From Archangium violaceum Cb vi76 (GTDB taxonomy: Bacteria; Myxococcota; Myxococcia; Myxococcales; Myxococcaceae), in assembly GCF_000733295.1 (NCBI RefSeq), contig NZ_JPMI01000289.1, forward strand, positions 62,001-126,000: a stretch of DNA of 64,000 nucleotides. The letters run 5' to 3'. Of the stretch, positions 55,527-64,000 are shown piece after piece. Position numbers and translations under genes: made by a program. Numbering within the stretch: position 1 is the first letter of the stretch; every line of letters starts with the position of its first letter. The notes under the pieces are model-generated. The model saw nothing but the letters and a program-made list of their open reading frames with translations, had not been told where the DNA came from and made no database searches.

Positions 55527-58500
55527 ATGAGCAAGGATGGTCGGTGGGAGGACGGAGATGCGTGGCCGGTCACCACCGGCGCGCCCCAGGCCTCCGGGCC
55601 AGTTTCCGAGTCCGGTGACTCCTTCCTGAGGGAAGTGCTCCAGGTCGAGCCGTCCTCCCGGCAGCCGGTCCCCGGGCAGTGGCTCGGGGGCCTGGAGGGC
55701 CGGCGTTTCGAGATCCTCGAGCCGATGGGCAGGGGAGGAATGGGACAGGTGTTCCGCGCGCGGGACGCGACGCTGCGGCGTGAGGTGGCGCTCAAGTTCC
55801 TGCTGCCCCGTCCGGGTTTCGAGGAGCTGGCGCTCGCCGAGGCGCGGGCGGTGGCCCGGCTGGATCACGAGAACATCGTCCGCATCTTCGACGTGGCGGA
55901 GTGGAGCCACACACCCGGTCGAGCCGGGGTGCCCTTCCTGGTGATGGAGTACCTGGAAGGTGAGTCGCTCGCCGGGCTGTTGCGGCGCGAGCGCCCGGAG
56001 CTCCGGCGCGCGCTGGAGATTCTCGAGGCCATCGCCGCGGGCCTGGCGCATGCGCACGAGCGGGGCATCATCCACCGCGATCTCAAGCCCGGGAACGTCT
56101 TCCTCACCCGGGAAGGGGCGGTGAAGCTGCTGGACTTCGGCCTGTCGCACCTGGCGGTGGAGCCGGTGCGCTCCGAGCTCCAGCCGGAGGGAGGCACTCC
56201 CGCATACATGGCGCCGGAGCAGTGGCGTGGGGAGCCGCAGGACGCGCGGACCGACATCTGGGCGGCCGGAGTGGTGCTGCACGAGCTGCTCACGGGGGAG
56301 CCGCCCTTCCAGGGCGCCACGTTGGCGGAGCTGCGTGAGCGTGTCACTTCCCCGGAGCCCGCGTCCCCCGTCCGCGTGCGCCACCCGGAGGTGCCGCGGC
56401 GGGTGGCGGTGTTGCTGGCCACCGCGCTGGCGAAGGAGCCGGCCCGGCGTTTCGCCTCGGCGCTGGAGCTGCGGCAGGAGGTGCGCGAGCTGCGTGCCCG
56501 GCTCTTCGGGGGTGGGCACGAGGCGCGGGAATCCTCCGCCGAGCTCCAGCGGCGTCAGGTGACGCTGGTGTCCTGCCAGCTCGGGGGGCTCGCCGGGGGC
56601 GGCGAGGCGCTGGATGCCGAGGACCTGGGCGAGCTGGAGCAGGCCTTCCACGAGGCCTGCCTGGAGGTCATCGAGCGGCACGGGGGCACCGTGGCCCTGT
56701 CCATGGGCGGCGAGGTGCTCGCGTGCTTCGGTTGGACGCAGGGCCGGGAGGATGACTCGGAGCGCGCGGTGCGCGCGGGGCTCCAGCTCACGCGGGAGCT
56801 GCGGGACACGCTGTGGCGTGTGTTGCCGCACCTGCCCCTCTCCGGCCTGTTCGTGCGCGGGGGCATCCACACGGAGTGGATGACGGTGGGCCCGCGGCTC
56901 CAGGGCGAGGCTCCCAAGGTGGCCGCATGGCTCGCGCGGCGGGCCGGGCCGGGGGAGGTGGTCGTCAGCGGCACGACGTGGACGCTCGTGCGGGGCACCT
57001 TCCAGTCCAAGCCACTCGGCTCCCACGCCTTCGAGGGACTGTCGGGAAGCGTGAGCCTGGAGCTGCACCGTGTGCGCGGCGAGCGGGAGTTGGCCTCCCG
57101 GTTCGAGCGGACGCACGTGGTGGGACGGCTCTCCCCGCTGGTGGGGCGCGAGCGCGAGCTGGGCCAGCTCCTGACGCTCTGGGAGCGGGCGCGGCGGGGG
57201 CAGGGGGGGGCTGTCCTGGTGAGCGGCGAGGCGGGCATCGGCAAGTCCCGGCTCATCGAGTCGCTGTGCGAGCGGGTGGCGGAGTCGTCCACCCTGATCC
57301 GGGTGCAGTGCTGGTCCCGGTTCACCACCCACGCCCTGCACCCGATCCTCGTGCTGCTTCAGGTGGCGGTGGGCATCCGCCCGGAGGATCCTCCCGCGCT
57401 GCGCCTGGAGAAGCTGGAGGCCCGGTTGGGGGCGCTGGGCCTGTCCCAGGAAGACAGGGCGCTGCTGGGACTGCTGCTGGAGCTGCCCCTTTCCGAGGGC
57501 TCACCGCTGCTCCAGCTCACGCCCGAGCGGCGCAAGGAGAAGACCTTCCAGTCCCTGGTCCGCATGCTCATGCACTGCCCTTGTGATGACCCGCCACGGC
57601 TCCTGGTCATCGAGGATCTGCACTGGGCTGACTCCTCCCTGCTCGAGTTCCTGGACTTCCTCCTGAAACGCTGCGGGAAGGCGAGCGTCCTCGTCGTCCT
57701 GAGTGCGCGCCCGGAGTTCCAGCCGGCCTGCCCCTGGAGCGAGGGGGTGCATCGGCTGACGCTGGAGCGGCTGCCGGCCGGGCACGCCGCGGCGCTGGTG
57801 CGGCAGGTGGCCCGGGAGCGCGAGCTGCCGGAGGAGACGGTCCAGACGCTGGTGGGGAAGACAGATGGCAACCCGCTCTTCATCGAGGAGATGACGCGCA
57901 TGGTGCTGGAGGGCGGGGCGGCGGCGTCCATCCCGCTCACCTTGCACGAGTTGCTGCTGGCCCGGTTGGAATTGCTGCCCTCGCGTCAGAAGGCCCTGGC
58001 CCAGCTGGGCGCGGTGGTGGGGCGGGTGTTCTGCGCCCGGATGCTGCTCATCCTGTCGGAGCGCGATGAGACCACCGTGCGGCGCGACATCGCCGGGCTG
58101 GTGGAAGCGGGGCTCTTGAGGGAGTGGGAGAGCGAAGACGTGCCCGGGCCGCAGTACCAGTTCCGGCACGCGCTCTTCCAGAAAGCCGCGTACCGGTCCC
58201 TGTCCCGGAGCACGCGGCGGCGCTATCACCGGCGCGTCGCATTGGCGATGGAGGCGGACTTCTCCGTGCTGGTGGAGAGGAGGCCGGATGTGCTCGCGCA
58301 CCACCTCACCGAGGCGGGCGAGCACACGCGTGCCATCGGCTATTGGGTGCGGGCCGGACGGCTCGCCCTCGAGCGTCAGGAAAGCCTCGAGGCGTTGGGT
58401 CATCTGAACCGGGCGTTGGAGCTGTTGCCCGTCCTGACGGATGCCTCGCGGCGTCTCCAGCGGGAGCTTGAGATCCGCATGGCGCTGGGTTTCTCGATGC

Positions 58501-59657
58501 TGGAGGTGCATGGCTACGCCGCGCCCGAAACGGAGCGGATGTTCGCCCGTGTCTGGGAGCTGCTCCTCCAGGTAGGTGAGGCGTTGCCACGGCTCGACCT
58601 GTCCTTGTGGGGTCTCTTCGCCTACTACCGGGGGCGGTCCGAGTACCACCGGGCGAAGGAGCTGGCGGAGCGGCTCGTGGACCTGGGGCAGCGCCACGGG
58701 CAAGGGGAGCTCCGGAGCCTGGGCGAGGTGATGAGCGCGGTCATCCTCTTCACCTGGGGACGGCCGTGGGACGCCGCGCGGGAGCTGGCGCGTGTCCTGG
58801 GCCGCCCGGAGCCTTCCCTCGAGGAGCATCGGGCGCTGTCCATCCGCTACGGGACCGATCCCTGGATGATGGCGCTGGCCGAGAGCGCCATCGTGCATGC
58901 GATGCTCGGCCGGGTGGAGGAGTCACGGCGCCGGGCCCGGGAGGCGCTGGAACTGGCCGGCCGCCTCGGTCATCCCTACACGTTGGGCTCCACGCAGGTC
59001 TATGTGGCCATGGCCCGCCTGATGCGCCGGGATGCATCGGGGGCATTGTCGCTGGTGGACCGGGCCCTCTCGTTCGCGAGCGAGCGCAGATTCGTGATGT
59101 GGAGCACGTGGGCGACGCTCATCCGGGGAGGTGCCCTGGCCTGGCTGGGGCAGCCGCGGGAAGGCCTCGCACTCGCGCGGGGGGTCCTCGAGGTCTGGCG
59201 CGCGAGGGGGGTTCATCACGGGATTCCCGCCTGCCTGAACCTGATCGCGAAGAGCTGGTTGGCGCTGGGAGAACTCCAGGAGGCGGAGGCGGCGATTGAT
59301 GAAGCGCTGGCCGAGAGCGCGCGGACGGGGGAGGTCAGCGGCGAGGCCTGGCTGCATCAGAACCGGGGCGAGTGCCTGAGGCGGGCGGGAAGGGACGAGG
59401 AGGCGGGCTCCTGCTTCGTCCGCGCCCTCGCGGTCGCTCGTGAGCAGGGGGCGGGTCTGCCCGAGCTGCGTGCGACGGTGAGCCTGTGCCGTCTGCTGAG
59501 GGACAGGGGTCGGGCGGAAGGAGCGCGGAGGATGCTGGAGCGCGCCTGTGCCGGGTTCGAGCCAGGAGGTGAATGCCTGGATCTCCAGGAGGCGCGGGCG
59601 CTTCGCGACGAGCTGTCGCGAGGCGAGGAGGCCGTGTGGGGAGTCGCCAGTCCCTGA
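55527..59657 (+). CDS. Ser/Thr kinase with cyclase-like, AAA-type ATPase and TPR regions
   Basis: 1376 residues. Kinase domain (about 60-330) with all catalytic elements: GRGGMGQV loop, Lys90 (VALKFLL), HRDLKPGNV and LLDFGLS. A class-III-cyclase-like domain follows (about 340-520); it lacks the metal Asp at the start (VTLVSCQLGG), so it is probably inactive. A large ATPase (about 540-830) has Walker A GEAGIGKS and Walker B LLVIEDLHWAD, and helical TPR-like repeats run to the end. This PknK/AAA-TPR layout is common in myxobacteria and is thought to couple kinase output to signalling ATPases. I chose ATG 55527 over 55524 because GGGAGGGA is better spaced from it. The target is unknown. Confidence 0.87.
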   Translation: MSKDGRWEDGDAWPVTTGAPQASGPVSESGDSFLREVLQVEPSSRQPVPGQWLGGLEGRRFEILEPMGRGGMGQVFRARDATLRREVALKFLLPRPGFEELALAEARAVARLDHENIVRIFDVAEWSHTPGRAGVPFLVMEYLEGESLAGLLRRERPELRRALEILEAIAAGLAHAHERGIIHRDLKPGNVFLTREGAVKLLDFGLSHLAVEPVRSELQPEGGTPAYMAPEQWRGEPQDARTDIWAAGVVLHELLTGEPPFQGATLAELRERVTSPEPASPVRVRHPEVPRRVAVLLATALAKEPARRFASALELRQEVRELRARLFGGGHEARESSAELQRRQVTLVSCQLGGLAGGGEALDAEDLGELEQAFHEACLEVIERHGGTVALSMGGEVLACFGWTQGREDDSERAVRAGLQLTRELRDTLWRVLPHLPLSGLFVRGGIHTEWMTVGPRLQGEAPKVAAWLARRAGPGEVVVSGTTWTLVRGTFQSKPLGSHAFEGLSGSVSLELHRVRGERELASRFERTHVVGRLSPLVGRERELGQLLTLWERARRGQGGAVLVSGEAGIGKSRLIESLCERVAESSTLIRVQCWSRFTTHALHPILVLLQVAVGIRPEDPPALRLEKLEARLGALGLSQEDRALLGLLLELPLSEGSPLLQLTPERRKEKTFQSLVRMLMHCPCDDPPRLLVIEDLHWADSSLLEFLDFLLKRCGKASVLVVLSARPEFQPACPWSEGVHRLTLERLPAGHAAALVRQVARERELPEETVQTLVGKTDGNPLFIEEMTRMVLEGGAAASIPLTLHELLLARLELLPSRQKALAQLGAVVGRVFCARMLLILSERDETTVRRDIAGLVEAGLLREWESEDVPGPQYQFRHALFQKAAYRSLSRSTRRRYHRRVALAMEADFSVLVERRPDVLAHHLTEAGEHTRAIGYWVRAGRLALERQESLEALGHLNRALELLPVLTDASRRLQRELEIRMALGFSMLEVHGYAAPETERMFARVWELLLQVGEALPRLDLSLWGLFAYYRGRSEYHRAKELAERLVDLGQRHGQGELRSLGEVMSAVILFTWGRPWDAARELARVLGRPEPSLEEHRALSIRYGTDPWMMALAESAIVHAMLGRVEESRRRAREALELAGRLGHPYTLGSTQVYVAMARLMRRDASGALSLVDRALSFASERRFVMWSTWATLIRGGALAWLGQPREGLALARGVLEVWRARGVHHGIPACLNLIAKSWLALGELQEAEAAIDEALAESARTGEVSGEAWLHQNRGECLRRAGRDEEAGSCFVRALAVAREQGAGLPELRATVSLCRLLRDRGRAEGARRMLERACAGFEPGGECLDLQEARALRDELSRGEEAVWGVASP

Positions 59658-59699
59658 GCTTCGAGGCTCCTGGGAAGCATGGGAGCCCTGGTCTACGGT

Positions 59700-60618
59700 A
59701 CCGCCTCGTTCGAGGAGTCTCGTCCGAGGCGCTCGCCGTCACGGCGGAGCCGGCCTGGCTGGGGCCCAATCCGGTCGCCCGGTCGATGCTGTCGATGGAT
59801 CCACCGCGCCATACCCCACTGCGCGCACTGGTGACCCGGGCCTTCGGCCCCGCGGGGATGGCCCGGTTGGAGGCCCAGGTCCGGCGGGTGAGCGAGTCGC
59901 TGGCGGAGGCCGCGGTGCGCCAGGGCGAGGTGGAGCTGGTGGATGCCTTCACCTTCGCGCAGCCCCGTAACATCATCGGCGCGATGCTGGGGTTGGACCC
60001 GAGCACCATGCGCGCCGCCGCCAGCCGGGCGATGACATGGTGAGTGATCTGCTCCAGGCGGAGGTGGAGGGGCAGAAGCTCACGGATGAGCAGTTGCTGT
60101 CCTTCCTCTTCCTGCTGCTGCCGGCGGGCATGGAGACGACGACACAACTGCTCGGCAACGCGGTGCTGATGCTCGCGCGGCATCCCGAGCAACTGGAGCT
60201 CATGAGGGCGGACAGGACGCACATTCCGCGCTTCATCGAGGAGGTGCTGCGCTACGAGCCACCCACGCAGCTCAGCTTCCGCACGGCGATGCAGGACGTG
60301 GAGCTGTCGGGGACGAAGGTGCCGGCGGGGAGCCTGGTGTTCGGGCTGATGGGCTCGGCCAACCGGGACGAGCGGGTGTTCGAGCAGCCGGAGCGCTTCC
60401 TCCCGGGGCGGGAGAAGGCCACCCAGCACCTGTCCTTCGGGTACGGGGTGCACTTCTGCCTGGGCGCGCAACTGGCCCGGATGGAGGCGCGGCTGGGCCT
60501 GGAGGCGCTCGTCTCGCGCATCCGCGGGCTGCGGCTGCGCTCGCCGGAAGTCCAGTGGCTGCCCGGGTTCACCATCCACGGGCCCGCGGTGCTGCCCGTG
60601 GAGCTCATTCCCGCCTGA
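59700..60618 (+). pseudogene. Cytochrome P450 remnant (N-terminal and internal deletion)
   Basis: Two pieces in different frames. The first (to 60043) carries the C-helix region (RSMLSMDPPRHTPLRALVTR and FTFAQPRNIIGAMLGLDPST) without the usual first 60-80 residues. The second (60037-60618) has the I-helix oxygen-binding motif (LLPAGMETTTQLL), the ExxR motif (FIEEVLRYEPPT) and the heme-Cys loop (SFGYGVHFCLGAQ). Compared with a normal 400-residue P450, about 50 residues are missing at the junction, near GCGATGACATGG, and the frame shifts there. The gene cannot make an intact enzyme. It begins about 40 bp after the kinase gene. Confidence 0.82.
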
Positions 60619-60633
60619 GGCTCGGGCGTCGCG

Positions 60634-61620
60634 TCACTCCCAGCGGAGGACGAGCTTGCCCACGGAGTCGTTGCGGGCCATGCGGGCGAGGGCCTCGCGG
60701 GCCTCGCGCATGGGGTACATGGCGTCCACCACGGGGGTGAGCGTCCCGGAGCGGAACAGCGGAAGCAGGCTGCGCTCGGCGGCCTGGGCGAGCGCCATCT
60801 TCTCCTCGGGAGGCCGGCTGCGGAGCACGGTGCCGGTGACGCGCAGCCGCCGGGTGAGGAGGACGTCCAGGTCGGTGAGTGCCTGCCGGCCGGCGACGAG
60901 CCCCACGAGCAGGACGCGGCCCTGGGGCGCCATGGCCCGGAGCGTCTCCGGGAGGTAGTCCCCGCCGACGAGCTCCAACGCCACGTCCACCCCGCGTCCG
61001 CCGGTGGCTTCCCGGACGGCCTCCGCGAACCGGGGAGGCGCGTCACACAGCACCGTCTTCTCCACGCCCCAGGCGGAGGCGCGGGAGAGCTTCTCCGCGT
61101 TGCGTCCCGTCCCGATGCTCCGGACACCGAGGGCGCGGCAGATCTGCGCGGCGGCGGAGCCCACGCCGCTGGCGACGGCATGGATGAGCACGGACTCGCC
61201 CATGCGCAGGCCGCCCTGGAGCACGAGCGCGTCGAAGGCGGTGAGGTAGGCCTCGGGGAGCGCCGCGGCCGAGGCGAAGTCGAGGTTCTCCGGAAGGGGG
61301 AGGGCCTCGCGCTCGTGGGTGATGAGCTGCTCGGCGAAGGCACCTCCGCCCACGAGCCCCATCACCCGGTCACCGGGCTTGAAGCGGCGGGCGAGTGGAC
61401 CGGTGGCGATCACCTCGCCGGCGTACTCGAGGCCGGGGACGTCGGAGGGGACGCCGGGAGGGGCGGGGTAGCCGCCGCGGATCTGCAGGAGATCGGCGCG
61501 GTTGAGCGCGGTGGCATGCACGCGCACGAGGAGCTCCGAGGGGCCGGGAGTGGGGGCGGGACGCTCCTCGAAGTCGAGCACCTCGGGACCGCCGGGACGG
61601 GTGAAGCGGAGCACCTGCAT
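60634..61620 (-). CDS. Zinc-independent quinone oxidoreductase (MDR family)
   Basis: A 328-residue medium-chain dehydrogenase/reductase of the NADPH:quinone-oxidoreductase branch. It starts MQVLRFTRPGGPEVL, has NRADLLQIRGGYPAPPGVP and VPGLEYAGEV in the GroES-like domain, and a Rossmann nucleotide-binding loop (HAVASGVGSAAAQICRAL, then GTGRNAEKLSRA). The Cys/His structural-zinc pattern of alcohol dehydrogenases is absent. It probably reduces quinones or enoyl ketones with NADPH. Its 3' end is 15 bp from the P450 remnant, convergent with it. A possible start at 61620 has a weak Shine-Dalgarno. Confidence 0.88.
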   Translation of the reverse strand: MQVLRFTRPGGPEVLDFEERPAPTPGPSELLVRVHATALNRADLLQIRGGYPAPPGVPSDVPGLEYAGEVIATGPLARRFKPGDRVMGLVGGGAFAEQLITHEREALPLPENLDFASAAALPEAYLTAFDALVLQGGLRMGESVLIHAVASGVGSAAAQICRALGVRSIGTGRNAEKLSRASAWGVEKTVLCDAPPRFAEAVREATGGRGVDVALELVGGDYLPETLRAMAPQGRVLLVGLVAGRQALTDLDVLLTRRLRVTGTVLRSRPPEEKMALAQAAERSLLPLFRSGTLTPVVDAMYPMREAREALARMARNDSVGKLVLRWE

Positions 61621-61665
61621 GGGAGAGCACCTGGGAGGTCGTTGAACCGGGGCAGTCAAGCACGG

Positions 61666-61815
61666 ATGCTCTCGGGCCCCACCCGCAAAGCTTCCCGAGC
61701 GGACGCCTGGCGGGTGGCGCTCGAGCATGGGGTGGACTTCCTCGGCGCGGATGATCTCCAGGGTCTGGACTCCTTCCTGGAGGGAGCGCCCTGGGAGGCG
61801 GAGCGGGGGCCGTGA
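61666..61815 (+). CDS. Small hypothetical protein, 49 aa, upstream of yacG
   Basis: A 49-residue frame (start MLSGPTRKASRADAWRV) with a plausible helical, acidic composition (HGVDFLGADDLQGLDSFL). Its stop overlaps a GTG start (GTGA, 61812) of the yacG reading frame, which suggests translational coupling. I know no family. It is short, and could be spurious, but the divergent position from the quinone reductase and the overlap favour it slightly. Confidence 0.4.
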   Translation: MLSGPTRKASRADAWRVALEHGVDFLGADDLQGLDSFLEGAPWEAERGP

Positions 61816-61856
61816 ACGCGCTGGCCGGGGCGGGCAGCGGGGTTTATGAGTACGGC

Positions 61857-62069
61857 GTGTCCACGACCCTGAAAGAGTGTGCTGTCTGCCGGAAGCCGGT
61901 CGCCCCACGAGCCGAGAACCCGGCGTTTCCTTTCTGCTCCAAGCGCTGCCGCATGGTGGACCTGGGGCGCTGGCTGGGAGAGGAGTACCGGGTGCCGGCC
62001 CGGCAGACGGACGAGCAGGAGGACGAGCTGCCGGCCGATCAGCATCCCGAGCGCGGCGGCGACGCGTGA
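61857..62069 (+). CDS. yacG: YacG-type zinc-binding protein (DNA gyrase inhibitor family)
   Basis: A 70-residue zinc-ribbon protein. The four Cys ligands are CAVC near the start and CSKRC, and RMVDLGRWLGEEYRV is the family's RC-(R/K)-x-(I/V)-DLGxW signature. In E. coli YacG binds and inhibits DNA gyrase. Two starts are possible: GTG 61857, near the conserved Cys pair, and GTG 61812, with GGAGGCGGAG upstream and overlapping the previous stop. I give the shorter form. Its end overlaps the PHP gene by 4 bp (GTGA). Confidence 0.85.
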   Translation: MSTTLKECAVCRKPVAPRAENPAFPFCSKRCRMVDLGRWLGEEYRVPARQTDEQEDELPADQHPERGGDA

Positions 62070-62803
62070 GCGGGCTGTGCGACCTGCACTGCCACCTGGT
62101 GCCGGGGGTGGATGACGGGGCGCGCACGCTGGAGGACGCGGTGGAGATGGCGCGGGCGCTGGTGGACCTGGGCTTCACCACGGTGGCGCCCAGTCCGCAC
62201 GCGCGGCCCGAGTACCCCTCGCATTCGCGGCAGGTGGTGGAGGAGCGCCTGGCGGAGCTGCGCGAGGCGCTGGCGCGCGCGGGGGTGAAGCTGGCGCTGG
62301 GGACGAACGCGGAGAACTTCCTGGACGAGGCCTTCCTCCGGGTGCTGGGCACGCCGGAGGCGCGGCTGCTGGGGGCGGGGCGGTACGTGCTGGTGGAGCT
62401 GCCCTACACCTCGCCGGTGCCGGCGCTGACGGACATCCTCTTCCGCATCCGCCTCAAGGGGGTGACGCCGGTGCTGGCGCACCCGGAGCGCAGCCTGGAG
62501 TTCGAGCGTCCGGGCCGGGCGGCGGAGGCGGTGAGGGCGGGGGCGCTGCTGCAGCTGGACGTGGGGGCGCTGACGGGGCGGTACGGAGGGACGGCGAGGA
62601 AGCTGGCGCGGACCTTCCTGGAGGAGGGGTTGTACGCCCTGGGGGCCACGGACCTACACGGGCCGGTGGGGGCGCGGGAGTGGGTGGGAAAGGCGCTGGG
62701 GGAGCTGCGGAGCAGGGTGGGGGAGCGGGCCTTCACGCGGCTGATGGCCACCTCGCCGGGCCGCTTGCTGGCGGGGGAACCCCTGGAGTCCGGAGTGGGG
62801 TGA
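62066..62803 (+). CDS. PHP-domain tyrosine phosphatase (CpsB/CapC/YwqE type)
   Basis: A 245-residue PHP-fold protein. LCDLHCHLVPGVDDGA carries the first two metal-binding His plus Asp/Asp, VAPSPHARPEYPS the next His, VLAHPERSLEF another, and ALGATDLHGPVG the closing Asp/His. This set is that of the CpsB/YwqE tyrosine phosphatases, which regulate capsule or exopolysaccharide assembly by dephosphorylating BY-kinases. No capsule genes are visible here. It starts at GTG 62066, overlapping the yacG stop, and is 16 bp from the next gene. Confidence 0.88.
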   Translation: MSGLCDLHCHLVPGVDDGARTLEDAVEMARALVDLGFTTVAPSPHARPEYPSHSRQVVEERLAELREALARAGVKLALGTNAENFLDEAFLRVLGTPEARLLGAGRYVLVELPYTSPVPALTDILFRIRLKGVTPVLAHPERSLEFERPGRAAEAVRAGALLQLDVGALTGRYGGTARKLARTFLEEGLYALGATDLHGPVGAREWVGKALGELRSRVGERAFTRLMATSPGRLLAGEPLESGVG

Positions 62804-62819
62804 GGGTATACGGGCCGAT

Positions 62820-63860
62820 GTGAATCGTGCCGTCAAACTGATCGCCAGCCTGCTGGTCACCCTCCTGTGCTCGTGGTGGGCCTTCCGGCACACGAACTGG
62901 GACTCGCAGATGACCAGCCTGAAGTCGGCCAACTACCTCTGGGTGTTGCCGTACTTCGTCATCCTGACGCTGGTGCACCTGTCACGGACGCTGCGGTGGG
63001 GCTGTCTGTTGTCGGGGATGGAGCGGGTGCCATTCCGCAAGCTGAACGAGGCCTCGGGCATCGGCTTCATGATGCTGCTGGTGCTGCCGTTCCGGCTGGG
63101 CGAGTTCGCGCGGCCGTTGCTCATCGCGCAGCGCAGCTCCATCCGCCGGAGCGCGGCGATGACGTCGGTGGTGCTCGAGCGCATCACGGACGGCATGTCG
63201 ATCGCGGTGCTCATGTGGGTGCTGCTCTTCTTCGTGCCGGCGGACGTTCCCGGGATCCGCTTCGTGAAGCTGGGAGCGCACCTGATGTTCCTGGGGTTCG
63301 GCGGCTTGCTGACGTTCCTGCTGTTCGCGCTGAAGCACCGGGCCACGGCGGTGGGGCTGGTGCGCTCCACGGTGGGCCGGGTGGTGCCGAAGGTGGCGGA
63401 CAAGATCGCGGACATCGTGGACACCTTCGTGGGCGCGATGCGGCAGTTGCCGGATCGCCGCCAGATGACGCTCTTCTTCCTGTACACGGTGGTGTACTGG
63501 GGGTTGAACGGGGCGGGGATGGCGTTGCTGTCGAGGGCGTTCGCCCCGACGAGCCTGACGCTGTTCCAGGCGTACGTGGTGATGTCGGTGCTGGTGGTGG
63601 GGGTGATGATTCCGGCGGCGCCGGGGATGGTGGGCACGTTCCAGGCGGCGATCAGAGTAGGGCTGTCGCTCTTCCTGCCGGCCTCGGTGGTGAACGGGGA
63701 CGGGATGGCGTACGCGAACGTGCTGTGGCTGTGCCAGACGGTGCAGCAGGTGGGCTTCGGCGTGGTGCTGATGTCGCTGGGCCACCTGTCCTTCAAGGAA
63801 CTGGCCGGCAAGCTGGACAAGGAACAGGAAGGGCAGCAGGCCTCGTTCCCGTCCGCCTGA
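62820..63860 (+). CDS. UPF0104/AglD-type membrane protein (LPG-synthase-TM family)
   Basis: A 346-residue integral membrane protein with eight or so predicted helices, for example LIASLLVTLLCSWWAF and LFFLYTVVYWGLNGAGM. VHLSRTLRWGCLLSG, FMMLLVLPFRLGEFARPLL and VVLERITDGMSIAVL are signatures of the lysylphosphatidylglycerol-synthase transmembrane family (UPF0104), whose members move lipids or assist glycan lipid transfer. The start is GTG 62820. Together with the PHP phosphatase it may serve exopolysaccharide or lipid export. The exact substrate is not known. Confidence 0.85.
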   Translation: MNRAVKLIASLLVTLLCSWWAFRHTNWDSQMTSLKSANYLWVLPYFVILTLVHLSRTLRWGCLLSGMERVPFRKLNEASGIGFMMLLVLPFRLGEFARPLLIAQRSSIRRSAAMTSVVLERITDGMSIAVLMWVLLFFVPADVPGIRFVKLGAHLMFLGFGGLLTFLLFALKHRATAVGLVRSTVGRVVPKVADKIADIVDTFVGAMRQLPDRRQMTLFFLYTVVYWGLNGAGMALLSRAFAPTSLTLFQAYVVMSVLVVGVMIPAAPGMVGTFQAAIRVGLSLFLPASVVNGDGMAYANVLWLCQTVQQVGFGVVLMSLGHLSFKELAGKLDKEQEGQQASFPSA

Positions 63861-63862
63861 CT

Positions 63863-63901
63863 CCAACCCCTCTCCCCTCGGGAGAGGGACGGGGTGAGGG
63901 T
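63863..63901. repeat. REP-like dispersed inverted repeat, copy 3
   Basis: Third copy of the repeat described at 50362: CCAACCCCTCTCCC paired with GGGAGAGGGACGGGGTGAG, 2 bp after the stop of the membrane-protein gene. It is followed, like the others, by a GGGTTCCCCC block. It lies between two convergent genes, where it could also serve as a terminator. Confidence 0.76.
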
Positions 63902-63947
63902 GCTACGCCCCCCGGGTTCCCCCTCCGTGTGAAGCGCCCGAGAGCTC

Positions 63948-64000
63948 TCAGAGCTCCTCGTTGAGCCAGCGGATGATGGCCTCGCGGATGGAGGGGGGGC
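63948..64000 (-). CDS. 3' end of a gene running off the window
   Basis: The minus strand gives PSIREAIIRWLNEEL followed by a stop at 63948-63950. This looks like the amphipathic C-terminal helix of a real protein whose body lies beyond the right edge. I cannot assign a family from 15 or so residues. It is convergent with the membrane-protein gene, with the REP-like repeat between them. Confidence 0.5.
   Translation of the reverse strand, partial: PPSIREAIIRWLNEEL

Overview
The window is very GC-rich, densely coding DNA that looks like a myxobacterium of the suborder Cystobacterineae (Archangium/Cystobacter/Melittangium/Myxococcus relatives). The evidence is a RomR-type polarity regulator next to a CheW-like gene, MYXO-CTERM sorting tails, a SitA-type lipoprotein toxin with a candidate immunity gene, a LexA box of the Myxococcus type, many hybrid histidine kinases, Ser/Thr kinases with cyclase/ATPase/TPR tails, and frequent GTG/TTG starts. 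I could not run searches; identities rest on recognising motifs and family architecture by eye.

Layout. 1-9.6 kb: CheW-like gene, romR (frameshifted), valS with a histone-like tail, nadC, a secreted alkaline-phosphatase-family enzyme (opposite strand), a YbgC-type thioesterase, glpX and an SRPBCC protein. 9.6-20.7 kb: a 59-aa small protein, an ADP-ribosylglycohydrolase-like protein, eno, surE, an NlpD-like LysM/M23 lipoprotein, a putative beta-glucoside locus (GH1, outer-membrane protein, MFS transporter), a secreted barrel protein and a TPR lipoprotein. 20.7-20.9 kb: an array of five palindromes spaced exactly 41 bp apart, just downstream of lexA. 20.9-28 kb: lexA with an SOS box, a seven-domain hybrid kinase overlapping a membrane histidine kinase, and a FecR protein. 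28-38.7 kb: a GEMM-I (c-di-GMP-I class) riboswitch followed by four tightly spaced genes for very large secreted or outer-membrane proteins. 38.7-50.4 kb: a REC-DUF4388 regulator (frameshifted), a VOC protein, an MshEN-domain protein, a SitA-like toxin (frameshifted in a G7 tract) with a HEAT-like partner, then htrA, a PEGA pseudokinase and a barrel protein as one operon, and a receiver-ATPase protein. 50.4-64 kb: agmatinase-like enzyme, MIP18-like protein, amidohydrolase, PAS hybrid kinase, a large kinase-cyclase-ATPase-TPR protein, a cytochrome P450 remnant, quinone oxidoreductase, yacG, a PHP phosphatase, an LPG-flippase-family membrane protein, and the end of one more gene.

Themes. Cyclic-di-GMP recurs: the riboswitch, an MshEN-type protein and a degenerate GGDEF domain lie within 20 kb. 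The riboswitch-led cell-surface operon and the 41-bp palindrome array are the most unusual items. Three genes (romR, the REC-DUF4388 regulator and the toxin) are each broken by a single-base-type frameshift in a short C/G run in a linker or N-terminal region. This could be sequence error or real on/off variation and should be settled before anyone reads biology into it.
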